NCBI RefSeq assembly: GCF_003597395.2 | Contig: NC_133771.1 | Location: 123,861,767-123,925,766, forward strand | Source: Chelonoidis abingdonii | Lineage: Eukaryota; Chordata; Testudines; Testudinidae | DNA: 64,000 bases | Direction: 5' to 3' | In this document: in pieces, positions 46,461-57,840 of the stretch | Layout of the letters: the number at the start of each line of letters is the position of its first letter | Position numbering within the stretch: position 1 is the stretch's first letter | Program-made: the position numbers and the translations under genes | The notes under the pieces: model-generated | Told to the model about the DNA's origin: nothing | What the model saw: the letters and a program-made list of their open reading frames with translations, nothing else | Database searches by the model: none

Positions 46461-48179
46461 ATGGTGTCAGTCCTTGGGATGAGGAGACAGGCCAGTAGTG
46501 TACATGGGATTTACACTGAGGCAGTTTACTAGATTAAGCTGTATGTTACCAGATTAAGCTGCGTCGGTGCAGCATGGCTGTGTTAAGGGTTTGCACTAGT
46601 GTAATTACATCAGCGTAGCATGAATTTCATTCATGTAGCCTGGGCCTTATACTGCAAAACCAAGGGGGAAGGATCATGTCGTTTTATTGACTTGTAAAGT
46701 ACCATGTGCACCTTTGGCTCCATATAAATAGTAATTATGTCCCTTCTGTGACTTTTCCTAAAATTAACCACGATCGTGTTGCAGCTGTCGTCATGTGCAT
46801 CTTTTCTGGCATCCTTAACAGTGATAGAAGCACTCAGCTTCTTGCTTTGCTAACATTTATAGTACATGAGGAGACATTTAGAAACATAAGGGCGTTCCTA
46901 AGCACATCTAGCGTATCATTACTATGAAACTGGTTTCACAGAGCATCCTTAATGGACAATATCATATATGCTCTACTGAGAATGTGAATGTAAAAAGAAG
47001 GAAAGGAAGGTTTCACGGTGAGATTTAAAAAGAAATGACTCGTTAGGGGAGAAGGAGGAACAACAAAAATAAAAAATATCAAACTGAATTACAGAGGGGA
47101 CAGAGAGGAGACCCTGTCGCAGGGTGCAGATGGCTAACTTCTCTGAAATGTAGGGTGGGCTATGGAGAACGAGGTATATGGTCCAACTTTCTGAAATGGA
47201 AGAGTTGGTTGGCCACAGCATTCAGGACCTCCAGAGGTTATCAGATATATGCAGAGAAGACAATAAGGGTGCTGGAATCTGCTATAGCTATATGGCACAA
47301 AATTACTGCTTTTCATTTTAATAAGCTCCAGAAAACTTATGATGGCAAAGCAATAAATCGAGGCACTTGACAAAGAGAGGAGCTCGTAGGCAGTTCCTGC
47401 ATCAGTAGCCCCAGCACATCCAGAAGCAAAATGCTGTGTACAGGAATTTGTGGCTTCCGCTGCTTCATTTTCACACTGCTCAGCTCGCAAATCTATTAAC
47501 ACAGCTCCAAGAAATCTTGAATTTCAAATGTCTGAATGCATTGTTTCACACTTGACTAATCAAGTCAAACAATGTCTGCTAATCAGATTTACAAGTGTGA
47601 ATGTGTCACTGTGTAGGGATCCGCCACATAAATACATGCAGAAAGATTTGGATAGCTGTTCAGTATTTCAAATACAACCTTACCAGGCCTGAAAGCTGAA
47701 TTCTCAGCACGTGTTATAGGATCGGGGGCCATACTCTGCATATAATGCATAGGAAGGCTCATCTACTGGAAACTGTGAAATTTGAAATGGTAGAATTTTC
47801 TAAGAATTTTAACTGAGCCAACACATTGGTATGTGACAACCTTTTATGGAGCTTTTTTACATACTGAATTTAATGTACTAAAATCTAAGACATTTCAGTA
47901 ACTCCTCCAGGAAAATTATAGATTACAAGTTTAACTGAAATAGACTTCTATAAATTGATCTCCAGAATTATTATGACTAATTACATTTCTCTGTTCATAA
48001 TTAACAAATTTTTAAATATTTTATGTATTAGGTGTCTAACCTCAGCTCCTATGGAAAAAAATTATGTTTTCTTTGCTGGGAAGGGAATAAAAGAATATTT
48101 AGAGACACCAATATATTCTAATGTCTTAGTTAATATTTTTATTGTATAATTATTTGATAGATGTTTATAACCATAATTT
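46461..48179. other. intergenic, largely unique sequence
   Basis: 46500-46650 contains MITE-like wording (GTGTAATTACATCAGCGTAG) and a short duplication of AGATTAAGCTG. From 46680 to 48170 I see no repeat or gene. Confidence 0.45.
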
Positions 48180-48589
48180 TTTCTTCAAGTGATGGTCCTT
48201 ATGTGTATTCCATTGTGGATGTGCATTCATGCCTATGACTGGAAGAATTTTCATTAGCACTGTCCCTTGATTCATGCATGCACCCTGCACTTCCTCGTGC
48301 ACCAAGCTGAGGGCATAAGGGGTAGCACAGACCACAAGCACTGACTTATGTTTTTGTCAGTGGGTGCTTTCTGCTTTTTGGTTTCATTATGTGCCATGTA
48401 CGTGCTCCTGTCACCTACTGGTGGCTCAGGGGTGCTGAGCACCCCCTATTTTTTTTCACTGGATGCTTGACACCTGGAGCACCCATGGACTCAGCACCTA
48501 TGGCACAGACCATCTGCCTCTCCAGTCACTTTTCTACCTCCCTTGGTCTGAGATGGAACTCCTCCTGTGTCTGCAGCTTTGCTAGTGTT

Positions 48590-49770
48590 CAGCCCCTGCT
48601 TAGAAATAAAGCCACTATAACAGCCACATTAGCTCTTCAAAAGCACAGTCTATCAATACTGACAAGTAGTAATTTTGAAGAACTGGAAAAGCTAGAAACA
48701 CTACTTGAGCCCAGCAGGTTTGTGACTAGATTCCTTGGGGGAGAATTGTATGTCTCCTGATCCGTGGTGTTACCGACAATCTGCCATATATTTCATGTTA
48801 TGGCAGTCTGAGATGATGACCCAACATATGTTGTTTGATTTAAGAACACTTCCATGCAGATTTGACAAAATGCAAAGAAGGTACCAATATGAGATTCCTA
48901 AAGATAGCTATACCACTTGACCCAAGATTTAAGAATCTGAAGTGTCTTCGAAAATCTCAGAGGGACAAGATGTGGAACATGCTGTCAGAAGTCTTAAAAT
49001 AGTAGCACTATGATGCGGAAACTACAGAACCACCAAAAAAGAAAATCAACCTTCTGTTAGTGGCATCTGACTCAAGTGATGAAAATGAAGGTATGTTGGT
49101 CCACATTGTTTTGGATTGTTATCGAGCAGAACCTGTCATCAGCATGGAAGCATGTCCTCTGGAATGGTAGTCAAAGCATGAAGTAGCATATGGATGTTTA
49201 GCATATCTCAGACATAAATACCTTGCAACATGGCTAAAAAAGTGCCATGCAAACGCCTGTTCTCACTTGCAGGTGACATTGTAAATAAAAAGGGGGCAAC
49301 ACTATCTCTTGTAAATGTAAACAAACTTGTTTGTCTTAGCAATTGGCTGAATAAGAAGTAGGACTGAGTGGACTTGTAGGCTCTAAAGTTTTATATTGTT
49401 TTAGTGCAGTTATATTTTTAGAGCAGTTATGTAACAAAAATAATTCTAAATTTGTAAGTTGAACTTTTACAACAAAGAGATTGCACTACAGTATTTGTAT
49501 GAGGTAAATTGAAAAATAAGATTTCTTTTGTTTATCTTTTTTACAATGCAAATACTTGTAATAAAAAATAGTAATATAAAGTGAGCACTGTATACTTTGT
49601 ATTCTGTGTTGTAATTTAAATCAATATATTTAAACATCTAAAAATATTTATAATAAATTTTAAGTGGTATTCTATTGTTGTTTAATAGTGCTGTTAAAAC
49701 TTTGATTAATCATGACTATTTTTTTAATCTTATGATTGTGATTTTTTAAAATTGTTTGACAACCTTAGTT
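48590..49770 (+). pseudogene. hAT transposase remnant
   Basis: The 49060-49360 part carries, across frames and stops, the C-terminal dimerisation block of hAT transposases: YGCLAYLRHKYLA, then AGDIVNKK and LVNVNKLVCLSNWLNKK. AT-rich non-coding sequence then runs to a right terminus that resembles the TTAATCG-ACAGCCCTA end of an abundant turtle hAT family. The N-terminal zinc finger is not visible and the left terminus is not recognised. It is non-functional. It sits inside the DIRS element. Confidence 0.7.
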
Positions 49771-50194
49771 AGTACACACTCTTAAAGACACTTGTGCAGT
49801 CCTCTGTTCTTTGGGTATATATAGCCCAGCACCTTCAAGAGCCACCTCCTTACAAGCAACAGCCTGCTTCTCAGCCTGTTTGCCATCAGAGGGCCTACAA
49901 ACCTACCAGGAAGCACCCGAGATTGCAGCACAGCTGACAGAACATCCCTTCATCATTCTCCCCTCAGCCCCAGCCTCCCACCAAAAAGTTGTTTTGACAG
50001 GACCTTTGAGAGCTGTCAACCAGTCCCCTCATCTCCAGGCACTCACAATACATTTGTTAGCCATTTGGTCCATGTCTTACCTATGTGGTACCTGGTTACA
50101 TCAGGCAAATGGGTCTTAGACATTGTCACTACCAGCCAAATGATAGGATTCCTGTCCATCCCCACCACAACCCCCCCATTCTCCATCCCTCTTC

Positions 50195-50880
50195 AGTGAC
50201 CCCTCTCATGAGAGCATTCTCAGATATGAAGTAGATTCCCTAATCTTGCTGGGCGCTATAGTGCCAGTCCCTCCACAGTGCAAAGGGGAGGAGTTTTATT
50301 CAAGATATTTCCTTGTCTCCAAAAAGAAGAGAGGATGGAGACCCATTCTGGACCTCAGATAACTAAACATTTTCATATATCATTCAAAATTCTGGATGAT
50401 TACCCTGGCCTCCCTACTCCCCACTCTAAACAAAGGCAACTGGTTTTCAGGTCTCGATTTGAAGGATGCCTGTTTCCACCAAGGCATTCATCCTGCTCAC
50501 TGAAGGTTCCTGTGCTTTACTGGTGGGCCTAGACCATTATCAATACAGAATACTTCACTTTGCTCTCTTGATGGCCCAGAAGATCTTCACAAAGGTACTA
50601 GCAGTGGTGGCAGCTCACCTGTGCCACCAGGGCATCCCAGTATTCCCCTACCTTGACAATTGTCTGCTTATAGGTCAGTCAGGGAGGTACAATCAGCAGT
50701 TCTTTCCCTGCACATTCAGGTCATGTTGGACAATGTGATCACAGTATATTACATCAACAAGCAGATAGGAATGAGGTCCACTCCTCTCTGCACAGAAGAA
50801 TTGGTGCAGCAGACTCCTTTCAGCAGTGCACCTCCCGGAAGTAATGTCCACCTCAGTGGACAGCCTTAGCAGACACTTCC
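50195..50880 (+). pseudogene. DIRS reverse transcriptase / RNase H remnant
   Basis: Reading across frames gives EVDSLILLGAIVPVP, then RYFLVSKKKRGWRPILDLR, LPTLNKGNWFSGLDLKDACF (motif A region) and DHYQYRILHFALL. The catalytic box reads FPYLDNCLL, where active DIRS enzymes have YLDD, so one catalytic Asp is lost. The RNase H part follows as VITVYYINKQIGMRS and SNVHLSGQ. Several in-frame stops are present. It is closer to DIRS than to LINE or retroviral reverse transcriptases. Confidence 0.8.
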
Positions 50881-51039
50881 GCATAGACAATGAGTAGGAA
50901 CTGCACAAGTTGGTGGTTCAGAACATCTTCTGACAGTGGGAATTCCCATAGTGGGATCTCTTTGTGTCCCAAAGAATGGGCAGTGCTCAGCCTACTATTC
51001 TGAGTAGCTTGGGGGGACACAATTCCAAAGGGAACATAT

Positions 51040-51536
51040 TGTGAGGATCAAGACCTGGGGTAATAAGTCCCCAGGCAATCATCACGTCCCATCCAGCAAC
51101 TTGTTAGTAACTGGTGGGCTGAATGGCTAATGGAACTCTGACCCCACCAGAGGCACTGCCCAGGGAAGTCCTGATTGGAGGAGTGCCAGTCCCTACCAGT
51201 TGATCTGGCTGCACTATTTAAACCAGAAGAAGACACCAAAAATAGTCCATGCAACTGTGTGAATTCCTGTCTGGCTGCTGTAGTGGAGCCTGACTTCTGA
51301 GCTCTGCTTTCCTGACTTGTCCCTGGTTCCAGCCTCCCTGCCTTGTTCTTAGTTCCTGCCTTCTTCCTGATCCTTGCTCCTGATCTGTGACTCCAGCTCT
51401 GGCTCTGATCCTTGGCTCGATTCTTGACTGCAGCCCTGACCCTTGGCTTGACTTCCGACTCCAGTTCTGACCCTCAACTTGACTTCCAACTCTTGCTCCA
51501 GTCACTAGGTTTGACCACCAAGTCCCGGGCATGACA
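51040..51536. mobile_element. LTR-like insertion inside the DIRS element
   Basis: DIRS coding similarity stops near 51035 and resumes near 51545. The insert starts TGTGAGGATC and ends GGGCATGACA (TG..CA). Its right half has irregular repeats of CTTGACTTCC / TCTGACCCT type. No clean target duplication was found, so solo-LTR status is tentative. Confidence 0.45.
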
Positions 51537-51544
51537 TGCATTCT

Positions 51545-52840
51545 TAGTTCAGTGCTGCTAAAGTATGATTTCCCGCCCCTTCTTCTCTTATGTCAGGTCC
51601 TGAGAAAAATCAAACAGGACAAAGCTTTGGTGGTCCTAGTGGCACACTGATGGCAGAATCAGTCTTCTCATTCACCAGCATCCTCCAGATAGTGGCACAT
51701 CTGTGCATACAAATCCTAAACCTGCTGACTCAGGAAAAAGGCAAGACCAGCCATCCCAATCTAGCCTCCCTTCATCTACCAGTCTGATATTTGGATGGAT
51801 GACAAGTTTAGAAAGGTGATGTTCTGGAAGGAGGTACAGTCTTTCCCAATAATAGCAGGAAAATCTCTATAGGCAAATGTTATGCAGCTAAATGGCAGAG
51901 ATTTTCTATCTGGTGCCAACATCATCTGATACCTCCTGAGGACTCAGATACACCTTTACCCCAATATAACGCGACCTGATATAACATGTATTTGGATATA
52001 ATGTGGTAAAGCAGTGCTCCAGGGGGGCAGGGCTGCGCACTCTGGTGGATCAAAGCAAGTTCCATATAATGCGGTTTCACCTATAACGCAGCAAGATTTT
52101 TTGGCTCCCGAGGACAGCGTTATATCAAGGTAGAGGTGCACCTCTACCATCTTGGACTACCTCCTTTTACTAAAGAAGTAGGATCTCTCAGCTCACTGTG
52201 TGTACCTTTGGCAGTGATCAACACCTTCCAACCTCCAATGGAGACCAGTTTGGTCATCATCCACCTTATGACTGTAAAGTTTTTGAAAGGCCTTGCCAGA
52301 ACTTTTCCTCTGATGCTGAAACTGACACCAACTTGGGACATCAACCTGGTATTGTCAGCATTTTTGAACTCTCCTTTCAAACCCTTTGTCTCCTGCTTCC
52401 TTCTTCATCTCTCTAGGAAGGTGGCCTTCCTGACCACCATCACCTTCACCAGAAGAGTAGATAAGCTTGGGGCCCATATTGCGGACCCTCCCTACATTGT
52501 CTTTCATGAGGATAAGGACTGGATATCTTTTATCTTTCTACCTGTAAAGGACAAAATCTTTCAGGAAATCTCAGGCTCTTTATTTCTATTGCTGAGTAAA
52601 TGCAAGGGGAAACAATCTCTGCACTGAGACTTTCTAAATGGATCTCAGGTTACATCCTGCTTTGCTATGAGCAGATGGTGCCTTCTCCCCCTCAAGATGT
52701 GAGGGCTCATTAAACCAGAGCCCCGGCTACTTGGTAGCTTCTCTTCAGGGTGTTCCCCTCCTGGAGATCTGTAGAGCAGTAATATGGAGGACTGTGGACA
52801 CTCTAACTAGGCATTAGGCCCTGGTACAAGCTTCTTAAGC
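51545..52840 (+). pseudogene. DIRS tyrosine recombinase remnant
   Basis: The upstream linker reads VLRKIKQDKA and LTQEKGKTSHPNLASLHLPV. The recombinase N-terminal domain appears as SRKISIGKCYAAKWQRFSIW, interrupted by the MITE at 51951-52138. The core follows as FLKGLARTFP, NLVLSAFLNSPFKPF and VAFLTTITFTRRVDKLGAHI, with the conserved Arg of the TxxRR motif. Near 52700 the His-x-x-Arg box reads AH*TRA, with a stop replacing the middle Ser. This recombinase is the feature that separates DIRS from LTR and LINE elements. The copy is dead. Confidence 0.8.
51951..52138. mobile_element. mariner-like MITE
   Basis: It starts CACCTTTACCCCAATATAAC and ends GTTATATCAAGGTAGAGGTG, which are inverted repeats of about 24 bases. 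TA precedes it; the right flank reads CA, consistent with a decayed TA duplication. It interrupts the DIRS recombinase between ...LIPPEDS and ILDYLL-type sequence. It is 188 bases long and non-coding. Confidence 0.75.
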
Positions 52841-52845
52841 AGATG

Positions 52846-53296
52846 CTTCTTAAGGATAAATGGACACAAATCAGATATTAGGAATGGCAATATACAAAAA
52901 CCTGTAGGAGAACACTTCAACCTCCCTGGCCACACTATAGCAGACCTTAAGGTGGCCATCCTGCAGCAAAAAAACTTCAGGACCAGACTTCAATTCAGTT
53001 CATCTGCCAAATTTGAACACCATCAGTCAGGTTCACAAAGACTGTGAAATGGCTTGCCAACATAGAACCAGTTTCTCCTTCCCTTGGTTTTCACAACCTC
53101 AACTGCTAGAACAGCCTCATCCTCCGCTGACTGAACTAACTCTCATTATCTCTAGCTTGCTTGCATATATATACCTGCCCCTGGAAATTTCCACTACATG
53201 AAAGCTCATGCTCCAAAACTTCTGGTAGTCTATAAGGTGCCACAGGATTCTTTGCTGCTTTTACAGATCCAGACTAACACGGCTACCCCTCTGATA
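52846..53296 (+). mobile_element. Penelope-like 3' fragment with 12-bp TSD
   Basis: It encodes, with disruptions, GEHFNLPGH, then ADLKVAILQQKNFRTRLQ, the C-terminus of a Penelope-like protein, followed by the 3' tail (GGAAATTTCCACTACATGAA, TATAAGGTGCCACAGGATTC, CAGACTAACACGGCTACCCC). CTTAAGCAGATG flanks it on both sides (52834-52845 and 53297-53308), a 12-bp target duplication. It is 5'-truncated, so only the end of the ORF was ever inserted. It lies inside DIRS sequence. Confidence 0.85.
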
Positions 53297-53429
53297 CTTA
53301 AGCAGATGTGTCCTTCAGCACAGCAGTCCTTCAATCTCTGGTGCGACATGGTTCCTCAAACCCACCTCCTCAATGAGTACTGCTTGTGAATTACCCGCTG
53401 TGGAATGCACCTAAAGACAATCAAAGAAG

Positions 53430-53741
53430 AAGGCTTACTTATCTTACAGTAACTGGAGTTCTTTGACATGTGTGGTTCCTGTGTGTACTCCAATCCTTTG
53501 GATCCTTTTCTAAAATGATTTGTGGTAGAGAAGGAACTGGAGAGGCAGTCAGTCCACACCACCCTTTATGCCCTCAGTTTGGAGCACAAGGAAATGTAGG
53601 GTGCAGGTGTGGACCTATGAACACTGCTAATGAAAAGTCTTCTGAGCTCAAATGCTTGGAGCACATGCACACCCACAGGAAATACCCACAGGGACCACAC
53701 ATCTCAAAGAACTCCATTTACTGTATGGGAAGTAACCCATC
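53430..53741. repeat. DIRS terminal inverted repeats
   Basis: ACAGTAACTGGAGTTCTTTG at 53446-53465 and CAAAGAACTCCATTTACTGT at 53705-53724 are inverted copies, and similarity extends to about 57 bases each side. The motif also resembles the left end at 48183. Such complementary repeats are part of the DIRS replication mechanism, which makes a circular intermediate. Confidence 0.7.
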
Positions 53742-54867
53742 TTTTTTATGTTGGAAAAGTTAAAAGAAAATTAATGATAAAAAGTTGGGGATAGTATTAA
53801 CTTTTTCATAGATTCTCCATAGGATTTTCTTTTCATTGTTCTTCCCCTTCCTCCCCCCAATGCACAAATCCTAGAAAACTGAGACTTCATCCCTTCTTCC
53901 ACGTTCAGCAGACTAGGGAAGGGATGTGTACAGATCTAGTGAAACAATAGGGCCCTGTATTTTAAAGCAAATGTGTTTTGTTTAACACAAGCCATTCACA
54001 GAGAAAGTATGAGTCGTTTTGAATGGTTAGAGCCAAATGTTGACCTGCTTTTCACCCCATCCATCTCCATTCCCCTCAGTAAGGTTACATAAGCTGTAAA
54101 TCAGGGCCAGATTTGACCCATAATGACCAAAGAAACACCACAAAAATACCTCAGGAATGAGACAATATAAATTTCTGAGTAACTGAACAAGAGGCACCGC
54201 AGACTTGGTTAAAATAATGCTTATGGAAATGGTTAGCATGAATATATCAATTTGTAAATGTACCTTGGCTAGAATTCTCCCAGGGCTAAGTATTCCCTAC
54301 ATTTTCACTCATTCCTTATTATGGGCTTTTTCTTCTCAATGAGATTTCTTTTTGATATAGTTGGAAGATAAAGGCAACTGGTCCAAATTATGCAGCTTCC
54401 TTTTTGAGCTGGGGAGAACTCGCTGTGCACAAATTCCCCAATGGCACCCACACGCCTCTTGAGGGTGCAGGCACAAAGTCACAGTTATTCCCAGTAAAAG
54501 AGTTCCCAGCTTCAGGGGGCCCTTTCTGCTTCTTCACACAGGGACAGTGTGAGTGGGAAAAGAAAAGTGTGAAGTGTGTTAAGTCAGATGAAAATCCAGA
54601 ATACCTGAAATGGTATCAGACATTCCCATTGAACATTGCTTTTTGCGCTCTAGTTTCTTAGCTGTTGAAACTTCTTGTGTTAATTTGACTACTCTCTGCA
54701 CTAAAAAACAGGGGAGCAATATGCAAACTGAAATTGCATGTGAGATGGGGCTGGTCAGCGTGACTTTGGCGGTGTTGTTGACTCTTGCAAATGCCCAATT
54801 CTTGGAGTTTGGTTATCAGCTTTTTAAAGTAAATTCCTAGACCTCATGACTGCAGAAAAAAATTAAA
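53742..54867. other. intergenic, no recognised features
   Basis: No gene recognised. 54010-54250 has weak repeat-like wording (CAGGGCCAGATTTGACCCAT). Confidence 0.4.
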
Positions 54868-54994
54868 AATGGTGCAGCCCCCGACCCAGTGCCTCTGCCG
54901 GAGTGGGACTGAGCTGCCTGGTGCGGCTTGCAGGCCAGCTTAAAACAGCTCGTGGGCCAGATCCGGCCTGCAGGCCATAGTTTGCCCACCTCTG
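54868..54994 (-). mobile_element. hAT-family terminal fragment
   Basis: On the minus strand it starts CAGAGGTGGGCAAACTATGG, then GCCTGCAGGCCGGATCTGGC, the wording of a common amniote hAT end (caggggtgggcaaacta). Only one terminus is visible; the other end is not found. Confidence 0.6.
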
Positions 54995-55020
54995 CTCTAA
55001 GCTATGCAGCAAAGCTTAGA

Positions 55021-57840
55021 ATCTAAGAACATAAGAACGCCCATACTGGATCAGACCAATGGTCCATCCTGTCCTGTTTTCTGACTATAGCCAATGCCAA
55101 GTGCTTCAGAGGGAATGAACAGAACAGGGCAATTTACTGAGTGACCCATTCTTGTCATTCAGTTGCAGCTTCTGGCAGTCAGAGGCTTAGTGACACCCAG
55201 ACCATGGAGTTGTGTCCCTGAACATCTTGGCTAATAACCACTGATGGACCTATCCTCCATGAACTTATCTAATTCTTTTTTGAACCCAGTTATACTTTTG
55301 GCCTTCACAACATCCCCCGGCAATGCGTTCCACAGGTTGACTGTGTGTTCTATGAAGAAATACTGCCTTATTTTTGTATTAAACCTGCTGCCTATTAATT
55401 TTATTGGGTGACCCGTGATTCTTGTGTTATGTGGAGGGGTAAGTAACACTTCCTTATTCACTTTCTCCACACTATTCATGATGTTATAGACCTCCATAAT
55501 ATCCCTTCTCAGTCATTTCTTTTCCAAGCTGAACAGTCCCAGGCTTTTTAATCTCTCCTCATATGAAAACTCTTCCAAATCCCAATCATTTTTGTTGCCC
55601 CTCTCTGTACTTTTTTTCAAATCTAATGTATTTTTTTTTTGAAATGGGGGTGACCAGAACCGCATGTGGTATTCAGGGTGTGGGCATGCCATGGATTAGT
55701 ATAATGGCATTATGATATTTTCTGTCTTATTAGTATCCCCTTCTTAATGGTTCCTAGCATTCTGTTAGCTTTTTTTTTTTACTGCTGCTACACGTTGAGT
55801 GAGTATGAAAACATACTTATGACTCCAAGATCTCATTCTCGCATGGTAACAGCTAATTTAGACCCCATCATTTTGTATGTATTGTTGGGATTAGATTTGC
55901 CAATGTGCATTACTTTGCATTTTTCAACATTTAATTTCAGCTGCCATTTTCTTGCTGGTCACCCAGTTTTGTGAGATCCCTTTGTAACTCTTCACAGTCT
56001 ACTTTGGACTTAACTATCTTGAGTAATTTTGTATCATCTCCAAACCTTGCCACTTCATTGTTCATCCTTTTTTTCCAGATCATTTAGGAATATGTTGAAC
56101 AGCACCAGTCCCAGTATAGGTGCTTGGGGGACCCTGCTATTTACCTGACCATTTAGTCCTACTGTTTTAACCAGTTAGTGATCCATTAGAGGACCTCCCC
56201 TCTTCAGGGCCGGCACTTCCATTAAGTGACCCTAGGCGGTCACCTAAGGTGCCAGGACTCGGGGGGGCGGCATTTTGTGCGCTCTCAAAGGGGCGCACGA
56301 GAGGTTCCGGTTCTGCTCCTGTCACACCACTGAAGAAGGACCTTCTGCCAACATGCCACAGAAAACAGAGGCAGGCAATTGAGCACTGTCACCTGAGGCA
56401 TTTCAGCAGAGGTTCCTTCTTTGGCGGCATGATGGGAGTGGAACTGGAAGCTTCCGCGTGCCCCATGGGGAGTGCACAAAATGCCTAGGATGCCAGAAAC
56501 TCTGGCGCCGCTCCTGCTCCTCTTACCCCAGGACTCCTTACTTTGCTTAAGAACCTTTGGTGCAAGACCTTGTCAAAGGCTTTCTGAAAGTCCAGGCATG
56601 CTATATCAACTGGATCACCCTTGTCCACATGTTTGTTGACTCCCACAAAGAATTCTAATATATCGGTGGAGCATGATTTCCCTTTAGAAAAGCTGTGTTG
56701 ACTCCTCCCCAACATATTCTGTTTATCTATGTGTCTGATTAATCTATTCTTTGCTGTAATTTCTACCATTTTCCTGGTTAGCTTACTGGCCTATAACTGG
56801 GAGGATCACCTGTGGAGCTGCTTTTAAAATTTGGTGTAACATTAGCTATCCTCCAGCCATCAGGTGCAGAGGCTGAGTCAAGCAATAGGTTACAAATCAC
56901 AGTTAGTAGTCCTGTAATTTCATATTTGAGTTCCTTCAGAGCTCTTGAGTGAGCGCCATCTGGTCCTAGTGACTTCTTACTGCTTAATTTGTCAATTTGT
57001 TCCACAACCTTCTCTTCTAACACCTCAATCTGGGACAGTTCCTCAGATTTGTCACCTAAAAAAAAGAATGGCTCAGGTGTGGGAATTTCCCTTGCATCCT
57101 CTGCAGATCAATGCAAAGAATTAATTTAGCTTTTCTGCAATGGCCTTGTCTTCCTTGAGTGCTCCATTAGCACCTCAATCATCCAGGGGCATCGTTGTTT
57201 AGCAGACTTCCTGCTTCTGATATACTTTAAAAAAAATTGCTATTACTTTTTGAGTCTTTGGCTAGCTGTTGGTCAAATTCTTTTTTAGCCTTCCTAGTTA
57301 TATTTTTACACTTCATTTGCAAGAGTTTATGCTCCTTTCCATATTCCTCTCTAGGCTTTAACTTCCACTTTTTAAATAATGCCTTTTTCTCTGTCACTGC
57401 TTCTTTTACTTTGTTGTTTATCCACACTGGCACTTTTTTGGTTCTCTTACTATGTTTTTTAATTTGATGTATACATTTAAGTTGAGCCTCTTTTATGGTG
57501 TCTTTAAAAAGTTTCCATGCAGCTTGCAGGGATTTCACTTTTGGCACACTGTACCTTTTAATTTCTGTTTGACTAACTTCCTCATTTTTGTGTAGTCACC
57601 CTTTCTGAAATTAAATGCTACAGTGTTGGGCTGCTGTGGTGTTTTCTCTGCCACAGAGATGTTACATTTAATTATAGTATGGTCACTATTACCAAATGGT
57701 CCAGACCTCTCAAGAGGTCTGCAGCCTTCACACCAACAGGCAGTTCACTATGCAGTTCTCCCAGTCATCATAAATCCAGCTATTTGCATTTCTGATGATT
57801 GGAATCCCCCATTACTGTTTCCTATCTCTGCATAATAACG
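55021..57840 (-). pseudogene. 5'-truncated CR1 LINE, interrupted by a hAT MITE
   Basis: About 2.5 kb of CR1 lies on the minus strand. In element order it has an endonuclease-to-RT linker (57547-57227: SLQAAWKLFKDTIKEAQLKC, VPVWINNKVKEA), RT fingers (57023-56778: KLSSKKSLGPDGAHSRALKE, WRIANVTPNFK), RT palm motif A (CLDFQKAFDKV at about 56610), and the C-terminus (55497-55231: TVNLWNALPGDVVKAKSITG, FKKELDKFM). The 3' tail follows (GTTCTTATGTTCTTAGAT-type end read on minus). The frame is broken in several places and by the MITE at 56205-56516. Most of the endonuclease and ORF1 are absent. Confidence 0.9.
56205..56516. mobile_element. hAT MITE inserted in CR1
   Basis: It starts CAGGGCCGGCACTTCC and ends TGGCGCCGCTCCTG. 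Terminal repeats CAGGGCCGGC and CAGGAGCGGC (reverse complement of the right end) match at 8 of 10 positions. The 8 bases on the left (CCCCTCTT, 56197-56204) and right (CTCCTCTT, 56517-56524) agree at 7 of 8. CR1 sequence is continuous across the insertion once one copy is removed. It is 312 bases, non-coding, and younger than the CR1. Confidence 0.85.

Larger units (their letters stand above)
48180..53741 (+). mobile_element. degenerate DIRS retrotransposon with nested insertions
   Basis: A DIRS-type element, recognised from reverse transcriptase, RNase H and tyrosine recombinase remnants in order on the + strand. The left terminus (TTCTTCAAGTGATGGTCC at 48183) resembles the sequence at 53450. 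An inverted pair at about 53430-53486 and 53685-53741 is the terminal/internal complementary repeat expected of DIRS. Every coding part has stops and frameshifts. It is interrupted by a hAT element (48590-49770), an LTR-like insert (51040-51536), a TIR MITE (51951-52138) and a Penelope-like fragment (52846-53296). Without these, about 3.4 kb of DIRS sequence remains. Confidence 0.8.

Noticed and set aside
51033..51542. Target duplication for the LTR-like insert in DIRS
   Set aside because: The flanking bases (ACATAT and TGCATT) do not match convincingly, so the insert boundaries remain approximate.
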